Shown: positions 56,644 to 64,000 of the stretch, piece after piece | Numbering within the stretch: position 1 is the first letter of the stretch | Layout: each line of letters starts with the position of its first letter | Assembly (NCBI RefSeq): GCF_001693385.1 | Contig: NZ_CP016428.1 | Span: forward strand, 5,766,001 to 5,830,000 | Origin: Bradyrhizobium icense | GTDB lineage: Bacteria > Pseudomonadota > Alphaproteobacteria > Rhizobiales > Xanthobacteraceae | Reading direction: 5' to 3' | Length of the DNA: 64,000 nucleotides | Program-made: the position numbers and the translations under genes | Notes under the pieces: model-generated | The model's database searches: none | What the model saw: only the letters and a program-made list of their open reading frames with translations | Told to the model about the DNA's origin: nothing

Positions 56644-57454
56644 ATGCAATCGATTCCATGGGACGGCAAGCCGATCACTCGACCGGGGCTCTATCGCAAC
56701 ATTCCGCTCGCCAATTATCACCAGCGCGATTTGTGCGATCCAGTCAGGGTCTCTTCCTCGATCCTTCGCACCATCATCCACAAATCGCCCGCGCACGCGT
56801 TCACAAATTATTCGCTCAACCCACACCGCGACTGTGAGACGCAGACCGAGAGTATGGCGCTCGGCCGGTTTCTGCACAAGGCGGTGGCCGGCGAGCCGTT
56901 CGACGACGATTGCGTGCTCTGCCCGCCGCTGGTCAAGGGCGAGCCGTTCAATATGCGGAAGACGGTTTGGCAGGATTGGAAGGCCGAACAGGAAGCGCCG
57001 GCAAATACGTCATCACGCCATCGCTGGCCACGCGCGCCAAGGGCATGATCATCGCCCTCGGGCAATTCCCGCTCGTGCAGCAAGGCATGCTCGGCGGATC
57101 GCCCGAACGCTCGTTGATCTGGAAGGAACCGCGCGGCTTCTGGAAGAAGCCCGACCGGACGAGATGCCGAACCACAGCGGCGATTTCGTCTACCTTAAGA
57201 CCACCGCGTCCGTCCTCTATCGCGACACGCAATACTCGATCGCCGAGTACGGCGACATTCAGCAAGCCGCGATGATAATGGAGGGCGCCCGCGCGCTCGG
57301 CATGGTCGCGAATTCCTTCACCCTGCTTTGGGTCGACAGCGATAAGCCGCATTGCGTACGCGCCCAGACGCTCAAGGACGAGGATTTGGCGCGTGGGCAC
57401 AAGCTCAACGGGCTGGCCGGCAGAGTGTGCTCGCAATTCGACGAGAAAGAATAA
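56644..57454 (+). pseudogene. DUF3799 (PDDEXK-like) phage exonuclease, frameshifted
   Basis: Three frames on the plus strand join into one protein of the DUF3799/RecE-like exonuclease family. Part 1: PGLYRNIPLANYHQRDLC, SSSILRTIIHKSPAHAF and SMALGRFLHKAVAGEPF. Part 2, shifted: ITPSLATRAKGMIIALG and GSPERSLIWKE. Part 3, shifted again: MPNHSGDFVYLKTTASV, with the active-site D-x-K-type D-F-V-Y-L-K-T, then AEYGDIQQAAMI and KDEDLARGHKLNGLA. Frameshifts lie near 57010 and 57140. Such exonucleases act in phage homologous recombination; here it is not expected to work. Confidence 0.75.
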
Positions 57455-58617
57455 TGCCCGGGTTGCGACTTCAGCTGATCTGGCGATGGATTGTGCGAGG
57501 ACGCGTCGCCAACCCCTGAATTCATGGGTGTGAGATCAAATGCAAGATCTGCAAGCTGGCGCTCGTACTCGCCATAGTAAAAAATGCCCGGCCCCTTTCG
57601 GCGGCCGGGCGGAAGTCAGTCTGGGAGGAGCGACGCTGCTACACATCGCACCAGCTTCCGTCGGCAGAGGGAGGGTGCCGACGGTTCATTTACGGCGAGG
57701 GCATTCGCCGTTAACTTTAGCCACGGGAAGACCGATATCCGTTCCAAACGATATCTGGTTTCGCTTCCTGCTCTATTCAGGGAATTCGGCCCAACACTGC
57801 GCGGGATGGTCGACAACGGCTTCAGTTCTTCCCTTCCGTAATCTTAGGACGGTCGCCAAGATCATGCTTCTGAGATGAACCCCACGGAAAAGAGGCTGTC
57901 CGCCAATGCTTCACCCACCGACTGATCGTCATCCATGACGAAAATCCGCCGAGTGTGTGCGCCATTTGCACCAGACTATGCGCTTTTCTATGCAGCATTC
58001 CGTAAAATTGGTGAAATCGATTGTTTTGATGGGATACATCTATACTGTTGATACATAAAGACATGCGTTCAGCGGCCTTGATCTAACTCGCGTCGTTCGC
58101 GCCGGACGCTCTGATGACCCAGCGTAAGCTCTGTCCGCATAGCAATCTATTCTATCAAGACCTCGCGGTGGCCGACATTTTTTGCGCGGCCTCGGCCCCT
58201 TTCCCAGCTGCAAGCCCCGCTGCGGACTTGCGTTGCTTTTGCGGATCAGCCAGGGCACGCCGCGGAAAGCTCACAATTGCGCGTTTAGGGCTTCAATCGC
58301 GAAAGACCGCTGAGGGGGGCGCGTTAGCCGACGGCTGGTGCGGCGAAGGTAATCATCGAGGCTTGCACGGACACGGCTCGCAAACCGCGAGGCACCCGGC
58401 TCATCATGGCGCATGATTGTTTGATGGCCGACAAAGTCTCACTCGGCAATGTGGTAATTGCGACACTATTCTCAATCCAAGAATATCGCGCGGCCGTGCC
58501 CCGGGCCGACAAGACGCACATCATCGGCAGCCTTCGAGCGGCACGTCATTTGCAAAGATGATGTTGGGCGTGGACACGGACGGTCACCCGTGCCGATGCC
58601 CGCAACCTCAAGGTTGC
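57455..58617. other. Region without intact genes, with a repeat and hairpins
   Basis: It holds copy B of the 47-base repeat (57611 to 57657), a GC-rich hairpin just before it (about 57584 to 57609, arms GCCCGGCC/GGCCGGGC), a hairpin with CCGTCGGCA/TGCCGACGG arms at about 57658 to 57684 and one with ACGGCGA/TCGCCGT arms at about 57691 to 57715. Short frames on both strands are not recognised. A small stem-loop GCAACCTCAAGGTTGC lies at 58602 to 58617. Confidence 0.45.
57611..57657 (+). repeat. 47-base dispersed repeat, copy B
   Basis: It matches 28147 to 28193 in 45 of 47 bases and in the same orientation. It is preceded here by a strong GC hairpin that is not conserved in copy A. Confidence 0.8.
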
Positions 58618-58667
58618 AGCCCGACGCACCTCTAGCTTTCCCCTTTTGCAAAGTGCGTCGGGCTTTT
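58618..58667 (+). terminator. Rho-independent terminator
   Basis: AGCCCGACGCAC pairs with GTGCGTCGGGCT (12 pairs), the loop is about 23 bases and a T run follows the 3' arm. It points to the plus strand. No intact plus-strand gene lies just before it, so it seems orphaned, or ends a short RNA or a lost gene. Confidence 0.75.
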
Positions 58668-59012
58668 TCGGTCGTCATACAGACACGACCTTGCAAGTTT
58701 CCACTTATCTGCCTGTCCTCCGCGTGAATGCAAATTGGAACGCCGATGAACTACACGCGCGCATTTTCGGAGACGCCGAACGCATCCATGTCGGCGCCAA
58801 TCACCGGATGCATGGCAATGTTCTCGGCGACCAGCGGCATTGCGGTCGCCGAGATTTAGTCCACTTCCTTCTGCGCCAGACGCAGCGGTAACATCTCAGG
58901 GTGCGCAGGAAGCAGCGCTTGCGCCAGAGCGTAGCGACGCTGAAAAGTGCAGCTCCCTCTCGCTGAAAGGATTGATCATCTTCAATAGTTCTTTCGGTAG
59001 CGTCCAATACGA
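58668..59012. other. Region with an unidentified relic
   Basis: On the minus strand, 58670 to 58895 reads as a continuous protein with two in-frame stops (TAMPLVAENIAMHPVIGADM, then FIGVPICIHAEDRQISGNLQG in part), which I cannot identify. It looks like a pseudogene. Confidence 0.4.
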
Positions 59013-59765
59013 TTAGAAGTGCACGCTGCTCCGTATCCGGATTTTCGTATCCGGGATGCGGCAATGCACCAGACAACCTGTCGGGGAGCCGTCGAAGAAC
59101 ATTCCTAAATTGATAGATTCCCGGCGATTTAGAACACTACCAACCACAACCTTGACGACCAAGCCCATTGGGTTTGAATTGCTGATCTCGCCGGTCATGC
59201 TGTTACTGGCCGCTTTCCCAGTGAAGCTGATGGAAGCCACTCGATCCAGCTCGCGACTGCGAGCTGCAATGTATGTTAAGCAATTGTGATGCTCACCCGG
59301 GATTTCGATCTCAAATGAGAATTTCTCGATAGCCGTATTGCCGTCGTTCCGCACCCTAATGATTACGCGGGTAAGCGACCGAAGCGTGCGTCCGTCGAAA
59401 CCAACGCCTAGCTCTCTGCTCTTAAATTGGTTCCGCAATTCGCGCGTTAGATCCAGCGTCTCTTCTATCTCAAACCTTAGCTTTCTCCGCCTCGCTACAA
59501 GAGAATGCGCAATCAAGAACCGGACGGGGGCGCTTATCGCGGCCCGGATGATAGCCGAAATGGCTGTTTTGCTCTGAGATCCGGCATTTTTCGCCTCCGG
59601 TACCGGGCTAATTATCGCAGGGCCATATCGGCGGTGCCACCTTGATGCGAGCGCGCGAACCAATTCTGTCGGAGTTAGCTCCTGCGAGCGTTTCGGGGCG
59701 CTTGCGTTATCTGTCGTGAATGGTGCGAACCTAGGTCGCGCCTGTTCAGCGGAATGCTCGAACAC
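59013..59765 (-). CDS. Hypothetical protein
   Basis: A 250-residue frame with a GTG start at 59765, ten bases after the chimeric ORF's stop. After a low-complexity N terminus there is a possible hydrophobic segment (AIIRAAISAPVRFLIAHSLVA, about residues 70 to 90), then a beta-rich region (LGVGFDGRTLRSLTRVIIRVRN in pieces, IEKFSFEIEIPGEHHN) reminiscent of bacterial immunoglobulin-like or interaction domains. I cannot assign a family or role. The true start may lie inside, since the first 60 residues look unstructured. Confidence 0.45.
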   Translation of the reverse strand: MFEHSAEQARPRFAPFTTDNASAPKRSQELTPTELVRALASRWHRRYGPAIISPVPEAKNAGSQSKTAISAIIRAAISAPVRFLIAHSLVARRRKLRFEIEETLDLTRELRNQFKSRELGVGFDGRTLRSLTRVIIRVRNDGNTAIEKFSFEIEIPGEHHNCLTYIAARSRELDRVASISFTGKAASNSMTGEISNSNPMGLVVKVVVGSVLNRRESINLGMFFDGSPTGCLVHCRIPDTKIRIRSSVHF

Positions 59766-59774
59766 CTGGCGCGC

Positions 59775-60224
59775 TCATTCCTTTGCTTTTCCAATAACGC
59801 CAAGCCCAACCGTCTCTCCCTCAAGCGTAGCCGTTGGCGGAATCACCCCGCCGTGACCGGAGGCCCGCACTGACCGCAGCGGGCAGAGCGCGGCAATCTT
59901 GCCGTCCGCCAGCGCCGCGACACGCTGGCAGACTGCATGGAGGTTGTTGAGGTCGTGGATAACCATGAAGACGATGAAGCTCAGCGTCCGCTGCAGCCTC
60001 ACCATATCGAGCTTCGCATTGGCGATCTCATCGAACGAGGACGGCGACAGATGTGGCGCCTCACGATCGAAAACGGGAATCGCTGTTTCAGAGTGAAAGG
60101 CGTCGGCGGCTTGGGTGTTGCCGGCACAGGTGACGGCCACGCGGTAGCCCGCGTATTGATGTGCCCGCGCAACTACGGAGCCGATGCCCCGGATGCTGCC
60201 CGTATCCAATGCAATGCGTGCCAT
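59775..60224 (-). pseudogene. Chimeric ORF: PhbB-like N terminus joined to an ABC-ATPase-like end
   Basis: The 149-residue frame starts like acetoacetyl-CoA reductase (PhbB/PhaB): MARIALDTGSIRGIGSVVARA, then YAGNTQAADAF-like and ETAIPVF, where the family has V-T-G-G-T-R-G-I-G. After about residue 55 it changes to SFIVFMVIHDLNNLHAVCQRVAALADGKIAA in parts, the H-loop region of a FecE/FepC-type ABC transporter ATPase. Neither half is complete: the reductase lacks its catalytic part and the ATPase lacks the P loop. It is best read as a deletion fusion of two genes, though the frame is open. A ribosome binding site GGCAGGAGAGAG precedes the ATG at 60224, and a FixK box lies upstream. Confidence 0.6.
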
Positions 60225-60289
60225 GCCAATCTCTCTCCTGCCTTCGTGACGTGCATCTTTGCCAAATAACGCAAGGAAGACCGGCGGCT

Positions 60290-60303
60290 TTGATGTGGGT
60301 CAA
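60290..60303 (-). promoter_or_regulatory. FixK-type box upstream of the chimeric ORF
   Basis: TTGATGTGGGTCAA: a perfect match to TTG(A/C)-N6-(T/G)CAA. On the minus strand the transcript would begin near 60255, about 31 bases before the ATG at 60224. Its palindrome could also serve the plus strand. Confidence 0.6.
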
Positions 60304-60474
60304 CAATGGGGGATCGCGCTGCCATATTGAATCCGTCATGAGAGTTTTCGTATTCACTACGGAGAAGTCTGTATACAGGAGCATTCTGGCGTTGCTTCCA
60401 ACGGAATTGCCGGTGCGTCCAGCCGTCGACGGCTCGATTCTCATTGACTATCGCTTGCAAAGCCGAGCTCGTGG

Positions 60475-61260
60475 CCGTGCCCGTGGGTTATGAGACTACC
60501 AGCATGCCCATCGTCTCTGAGGGCAGCGCTGCGGTCGGCTCTGTTCTCGAAATCCACCGACACCAGGCGCTCGAACGCGCGGAAACTGTGCTTACAATTT
60601 TGAGGTGAAGACCAAAAAGGCAGGCATCCGCTACCGGTGCCGGGCCCTCACTGCACCCTGGGGCGAAGCGGCTACTCTTGTCGGAGCTGCCGCCAGGCTT
60701 CACGACATAACCGTCGTGCAGCAACCCGAGATTAGGCGGCAGTTTCGATAATGTCCTAGCGCAGGAGATGTTTTCCAGGCTGGCGGGCCCGTGCTGTTCA
60801 TTCCGTACACCTTCCGGGGCGCCTTCGCGGCGAAGCGGATCGGGATCTGCTGGGATGGCAGCCGCCTTGCAGCTCGCGCGGCGCACGATGCCATGCCACT
60901 CTTGGAGGCGGCCGACGCACTGATCATCATCACCGTCAACGAGGCCGAAAACGTACCCTCACCAACACATTTTGCGCGATACCTGGCAAAGGCCGGCTTG
61001 CCAGCCCGGCTGGTCCCGTTGGACACCGATCGCTCGCAGATTCAATCAGGCATTTTTTCCTGGAAGCCGACGAATCGCTCGATCTGTTTGTCATGGGCGG
61101 CTACGGGCATTCGCGCCTGAAGGAAACCGTGCTCGGCGGTGTCACGCGAGCGATGCTTCAGTCCATGACGGTGCCGACGCTGATGTCCCACTCCCCCTCT
61201 ACTACTGGTCTCCAATACCGGAGAGAGATCTCATGCGGCGGACCAGATCATGCCTGAGAC
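60475..61260 (+). pseudogene. Universal stress protein (UspA-like), frameshifted
   Basis: The plus strand encodes a Usp-family protein in several frames. Parts: LVAVPVGYETTSMPIVSEGS and RAETVLTIL; then KAGIRYRCRALTAPWGEAATLV and LHDITVVQQPE; then VLFIPYTFRGAFAAKRIGICWDGSRLAARAA with the usual WDGS-x2-AARA; finally, after a shift near 61055, LDLFVMGGYGHSRLKETVLGGVTRAML, the G-G-Y-G-H-S-R nucleotide motif. At least three frameshifts. Usp proteins are common in FixK-controlled clusters; here the gene is inactive. Confidence 0.75.
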
Positions 61261-61512
61261 GTCATCACAGTGACCCATCATACATCCATCATGGACAATA
61301 TCATGCTGCGCTGTCACATCAGCGGCCTGCGTGATGAATGAGGACGGCACGCGTAGCGATCATAACGAATTGACTTTGCAGGTCTGGTGCAGTGGAAGCT
61401 CCGCCGTAAGCGGGGCCCGAAGGCGATCCGCTAATTCGGAATCCAGTTGACCCAGCGCAAAGTCCCGTCGGCGCCAAAACTGTTATGTGGCTAGGAATGG
61501 GGGAACCCGAAT
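61261..61512. other. hemN copy 2 leader region
   Basis: No gene. It holds the FixK box at 61447 to 61460 and the ribosome binding site AGGAATGGGGGAA before the hemN ATG. Confidence 0.6.
61447..61460 (+). promoter_or_regulatory. FixK-type box upstream of hemN copy 2
   Basis: TTGACCCAGCGCAA matches TTG(A/C)-N6-(T/G)CAA. With a -41.5 centre the transcript would begin near 61495, 18 bases before the ATG. Confidence 0.75.
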
Positions 61513-62865
61513 ATGCGATCGGATTTGGCTGACATCTACGGGCAAGACAAGCTCCCACGGTACACCAGCTATCCAACAGCCCCGCACTTCTCTTCGGCAA
61601 TCGGCGAGAAGGTGTATCGGCATTGGCTCAGATCGGTTTCGGCCCACCGACCCGTCTCGCTCTATCTTCACATACCTTTCTGTCGCTCGATGTGCTGGTA
61701 CTGCGGCTGCCATACATCGGTGGCCAAGCACGACGAGCCGATTGCCGCGTTCGTCGCAGCTTTGCGTCGGGAGGCGCAGCTAGTCGCGGACACGACAGAG
61801 AAAAGCCTGCCGGTCGCGCATCTGCACTTCGGCGGGGGCACTCCGACCATCATGGCTCCGCAACTGCTCGTCGATCTCGCTGACGCCTTGCGCTATGTCT
61901 TTTTCGTACTTCCGGATGCCGAGATTGCTGTTGAGGTCGATCCGCGAACTCTGACCAACGACCTGACGCAGGCTTTAGAACACTGCGGGGTCACCCGCGC
62001 GAGCCTCGGAGTTCAGAGCTTCGACCCAAGAGTGCAGCGCACAATAAATCGATTGCAAAGCTTCGAGCAGACGGCAGCTGCAGTCGAAAGGCTTCGCCGG
62101 GCAGGTGTGCGGGGGATCAACTTCGACCTTCTCTATGGTCTCCCCTTTCAGACGGTAAGCTCTTGTCTAGACAGCATTGCCAAGTGCGTCGAATTGCGCC
62201 CCGACCGGCTTTCGGTTTTCGGCTACGCGCACGTCCCCTCATTCAAGAAGCATCAGCGCAAGATCGCGGAGGAGAGCTTACCTGACAGTGTCGAGCGACA
62301 CGTTCAGTCCGAGACCATCGCAGAGGCCCTTCAGGACGCGGGGTATGTGCGCATCGGGTTGGATCACTTCGCGCTCCCAGACGATGCGCTCGCGACGACG
62401 CAGCGCGATGGCCGACTGCGGCGCAATTTCCAGGGCTACACCGATGACGGCGCTGACACACTCATAGGCCTCGGGGCGAGCGCGATCGGTCGGATGCCAC
62501 ACGGCTTTGTCCAGAACGTGGTGGCAATCCGCGACTACCTGAACCGCATCGCGGAGGGCCGGCTAGCCACGGTGAAGGGTTATGCTTTCACCGAGGATGA
62601 TCTTTTCCGCGCTGATATCATCGAGCGGATCATGTGCGATTTGACCGTTGACCTGGAGCAGATATCCCGCATCCATCATCAGGATCCAATGACAGCAATC
62701 GTCGATCGCGCCCGCATCGACCGGCTTTTAGCCGACGGAGTCGCGACAATGTCTAAAGGTCGGCTAACCGTCAGCGAAGGATCAGAATTTCTGGTGCGTA
62801 GCGTCGCCTCAGCGTTTGATGCTCACCTTTCGCGGTCAACACGCGTGCTCAGTCGCGCGGTTTAA
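61513..62865 (+). CDS. hemN: Oxygen-independent coproporphyrinogen III dehydrogenase (copy 2)
   Basis: 450 residues, the second copy of the radical-SAM haem enzyme. It starts MRSDLADIYGQDKLPRYTSYPTAPHF, split, with the family-conserved YTSYPTAP; CRSMCWYCGC (C-x3-C-x2-C) binds the [4Fe-4S] cluster, HFGGGTPT and VEVDPRTL follow. Sequence is close to typical rhizobial HemN2, and closer to the consensus than copy 1 at 9909. A FixK box upstream and a good ribosome binding site suggest microaerobic expression. It converges on the DUF6455-like gene, 32 bases away. Confidence 0.96.
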   Translation: MRSDLADIYGQDKLPRYTSYPTAPHFSSAIGEKVYRHWLRSVSAHRPVSLYLHIPFCRSMCWYCGCHTSVAKHDEPIAAFVAALRREAQLVADTTEKSLPVAHLHFGGGTPTIMAPQLLVDLADALRYVFFVLPDAEIAVEVDPRTLTNDLTQALEHCGVTRASLGVQSFDPRVQRTINRLQSFEQTAAAVERLRRAGVRGINFDLLYGLPFQTVSSCLDSIAKCVELRPDRLSVFGYAHVPSFKKHQRKIAEESLPDSVERHVQSETIAEALQDAGYVRIGLDHFALPDDALATTQRDGRLRRNFQGYTDDGADTLIGLGASAIGRMPHGFVQNVVAIRDYLNRIAEGRLATVKGYAFTEDDLFRADIIERIMCDLTVDLEQISRIHHQDPMTAIVDRARIDRLLADGVATMSKGRLTVSEGSEFLVRSVASAFDAHLSRSTRVLSRAV

Positions 62866-62897
62866 GGACCGAGAGGCCCTAGACCATTTGTAGCATG

Positions 62898-63347
62898 TCA
62901 GCAGCAGCTCGGACCACGAACGATATCCATCGCATCTGGCTTTGGCTTCGTCCGGAGCGCATCGATCGTGTAGCTGTTGGCGCAGTATTCATGAAGGTGC
63001 TGCGCCGTTGTTTCCGCCTCTATCTCGCGATTGCATCGGATCTTTTCGGCGCACAGCGCACATACCAGCGTCATGTCGCGCAGCACGCCCGGATCCTTGC
63101 GCGCAATGGCCCTCTCGTCGATGCCGAGCGCCTTGAGTAGTCCCGACAGCTCATCAGCGCCACGCCGCCCACGGCAAGTGAGGGTTTCGAGCTCGATCGG
63201 TGAGACGCGAAGGTCGCGCGCGATGCAATCGAGCTCGGCGGCTCCAAGAGCGCGGAGGTCGGCGGTATCACGGAGCCGGCCGAGCCACTCCGAAAACCTG
63301 CCCATGAGCCTACCGCCGATCGATTCCGTTCTTATAGGCGATGCCAT
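62898..63347 (-). CDS. DUF6455-like protein
   Basis: 149 residues. The C-terminal half has a run of cysteines (CALCAEKIRCNRE, HLHEYCANSYTIDAL) and an acidic stretch like DUF6455 proteins of rhizobia, of unknown function, which I identify by eye. The middle (LRALGAAELDCIARDL) resembles the same domain. The ATG at 63347 has GGGAGGG five to ten bases upstream; a longer frame to 63374 is less likely. A perfect FixK-type box precedes it, and fixS-fixI lie upstream on the same strand, so a role linked to microaerobic respiration is inferred. Confidence 0.6.
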   Translation of the reverse strand: MASPIRTESIGGRLMGRFSEWLGRLRDTADLRALGAAELDCIARDLRVSPIELETLTCRGRRGADELSGLLKALGIDERAIARKDPGVLRDMTLVCALCAEKIRCNREIEAETTAQHLHEYCANSYTIDALRTKPKPDAMDIVRGPSCC

Positions 63348-63406
63348 AGTACCCTCCCGGCACGGTTTGAGCACGTCAAGTATGCGGGGCGAAATAGCCG
63401 ACCGTA

Positions 63407-63420
63407 TTGCGCCAGATCAA
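63407..63420 (-). promoter_or_regulatory. FixK-type box upstream of the DUF6455-like gene
   Basis: TTGCGCCAGATCAA: TTGC-N6-TCAA. On the minus strand, transcription would start near 63372, 25 bases before the ATG at 63347. It lies just after the fixS stop. Confidence 0.7.
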
Positions 63421-63476
63421 AATTGGAAGGATCCCGAGACGCGCGACGACGAGGCGTTACGGTCGCGATTCCGACC

Positions 63477-63644
63477 TCAGCTCGACGCGGGCGGAGCCGG
63501 CGTTTCGTCGTCGCCAGAAATCGCCCGCCAGGCCGCGCCATCGAGATCGTCATACTGGCCGTTCTTCAACGACCACAGAAATCCGAGCAGCCCGAACAGT
63601 CCGAGCAAGAGCGCCAGCGGCACCAGGAACACGATCACTTCCAT
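63477..63644 (-). CDS. fixS: Cbb3-type oxidase assembly protein FixS (CcoS)
   Basis: 55 residues. It starts [18 protein letters not shown], a single membrane helix, then FLWSLKNGQYDDLDGAAW, the CcoS signature Q-Y-D-D-L-D-G. FixS is needed to assemble the high-affinity cbb3 oxidase, with the copper pump FixI. The start overlaps the fixI stop by one base (TGATG), so the two are coupled. It is too small for an ORF track but clearly real. Confidence 0.95.
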   Translation of the reverse strand: MEVIVFLVPLALLLGLFGLLGFLWSLKNGQYDDLDGAAWRAISGDDETPAPPASS

Positions 63645-64000
63645 CACAGAGTCTCCTGCGGGACATGGCGGCCCCGCAGCGCATTTAGCATCACCAGAAT
63701 CGATGAGCCCGACATCGCGGCGGCCGCGATCAGAGGCGTCACGAAGCCCAGAATGGCGATCGGCACGGCGAGGAAATTGTAGCCAACCGCGAGATAGAGG
63801 TTCTGCCGCATCAGGCGCAACGCTTTCCGCGAATGGTCGACCGCGGCAATCACCGGCGCGAGGCGGTTGCCGAGGAAGACGAGATCGGCCGTCGCCTGGC
63901 TCAAATGCGCCGCCGAGATCGGCGACATCGAGACATGCGCCGCCGCCAGCGACGGCGCATCGTTGAGCCCATCGCCGACCATCATGACCATAAAACCTTG
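63644..64000 (-). CDS. fixI: Copper-transporting P1-type ATPase FixI (CcoI), 3' part
   Basis: Only the C-terminal 118 or so codons are in the window; the gene runs off its right end. [19 protein letters not shown] contains the GDGxNDxP hinge of P-type ATPases, followed by [11 protein letters not shown] and the last two membrane helices ([19 protein letters not shown] and beyond), ending HVPQETL. FixI exports copper for cbb3 oxidase assembly. The operon order fixI-fixS is standard for fixGHIS. Confidence 0.95.
   Translation of the reverse strand, partial: QGFMVMMVGDGLNDAPSLAAAHVSMSPISAAHLSQATADLVFLGNRLAPVIAAVDHSRKALRLMRQNLYLAVGYNFLAVPIAILGFVTPLIAAAAMSGSSILVMLNALRGRHVPQETL

Noticed and set aside
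63365..63380. TTGAGCACGTCAA as a second FixK box
   Set aside because: The spacer is five bases, not six; the box at 63407 fits properly.
1..64000. CRISPR arrays, tRNA and rRNA genes
   Set aside because: No regularly spaced short repeats and no recognisable tRNA or rRNA sequences were noticed by eye; a covariance-model search would be decisive.

Overview
The window looks like accessory DNA of a nodulating Bradyrhizobium-type alphaproteobacterium. The evidence is a Bradyrhizobium-style uptake hydrogenase cluster (hupSLCDFHIJK-hypABFCDE), two hemN genes, the end of a fixGHIS-type operon with FixK-type boxes, and a type III effector-like gene behind a tts box. Many transposase, prophage and frameshifted gene remnants lie between these blocks, as expected of a symbiosis island. 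The species assignment is inference; no rRNA or tRNA gene was seen.

Layout. 1-9.1 kb is mostly decayed DNA (IS630 and IS66 remnants, a phosphoenolpyruvate-mutase fragment) holding three intact islands: a TauD/TfdA-like dioxygenase, an unknown 151-residue protein and an OprB-type porin. 9.1-11.3 kb has a small membrane protein and hemN copy 1 behind a FixK-like box. 11.6-25.3 kb is the hydrogenase operon on the minus strand, preceded by a good -24/-12 (sigma-54) promoter; hupG is missing from its usual place. 25.7-27.9 kb has a frameshifted acetyltransferase and a three-ORF set that includes a PrnB/indoleamine-dioxygenase-like protein. 28.7-51.7 kb is a compact, near-complete aerobic cobalamin cluster (about 24 genes) with two minus-strand cobalamin riboswitches, one before a CbiM-like transporter and one before DUF1636-cobW-cobN-cobG-cobH-cobI-cobJ. 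51.7-54.9 kb is a ParB-like gene, the effector-like repeat protein and a decayed second ParB copy. 54.9-57.5 kb is a prophage remnant. 57.5-64 kb mixes relics with FixK-linked genes: a chimeric ORF, a broken universal stress protein, hemN copy 2, a DUF6455-like gene, fixS and the 3' end of fixI.

How the parts fit. HupS/HupL oxidise H2 released by nitrogenase and pass electrons to HupC; HupD/F/H/I/J/K and HypA-F build the NiFe enzyme. HemN supplies haem under low oxygen, FixI/FixS serve the cbb3 oxidase, and FixK-like boxes suggest shared microaerobic control. The cob genes run from uroporphyrinogen III to adenosylcobalamin, including the lower ligand (BluB), with riboswitch feedback; only the CobS/CobT cobaltochelatase partners of CobN are not seen here. 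The effector-like protein would belong to host interaction under TtsI. Base composition and gene packing differ visibly between the dense, GC-rich hup and cob blocks and the decayed DNA around them.
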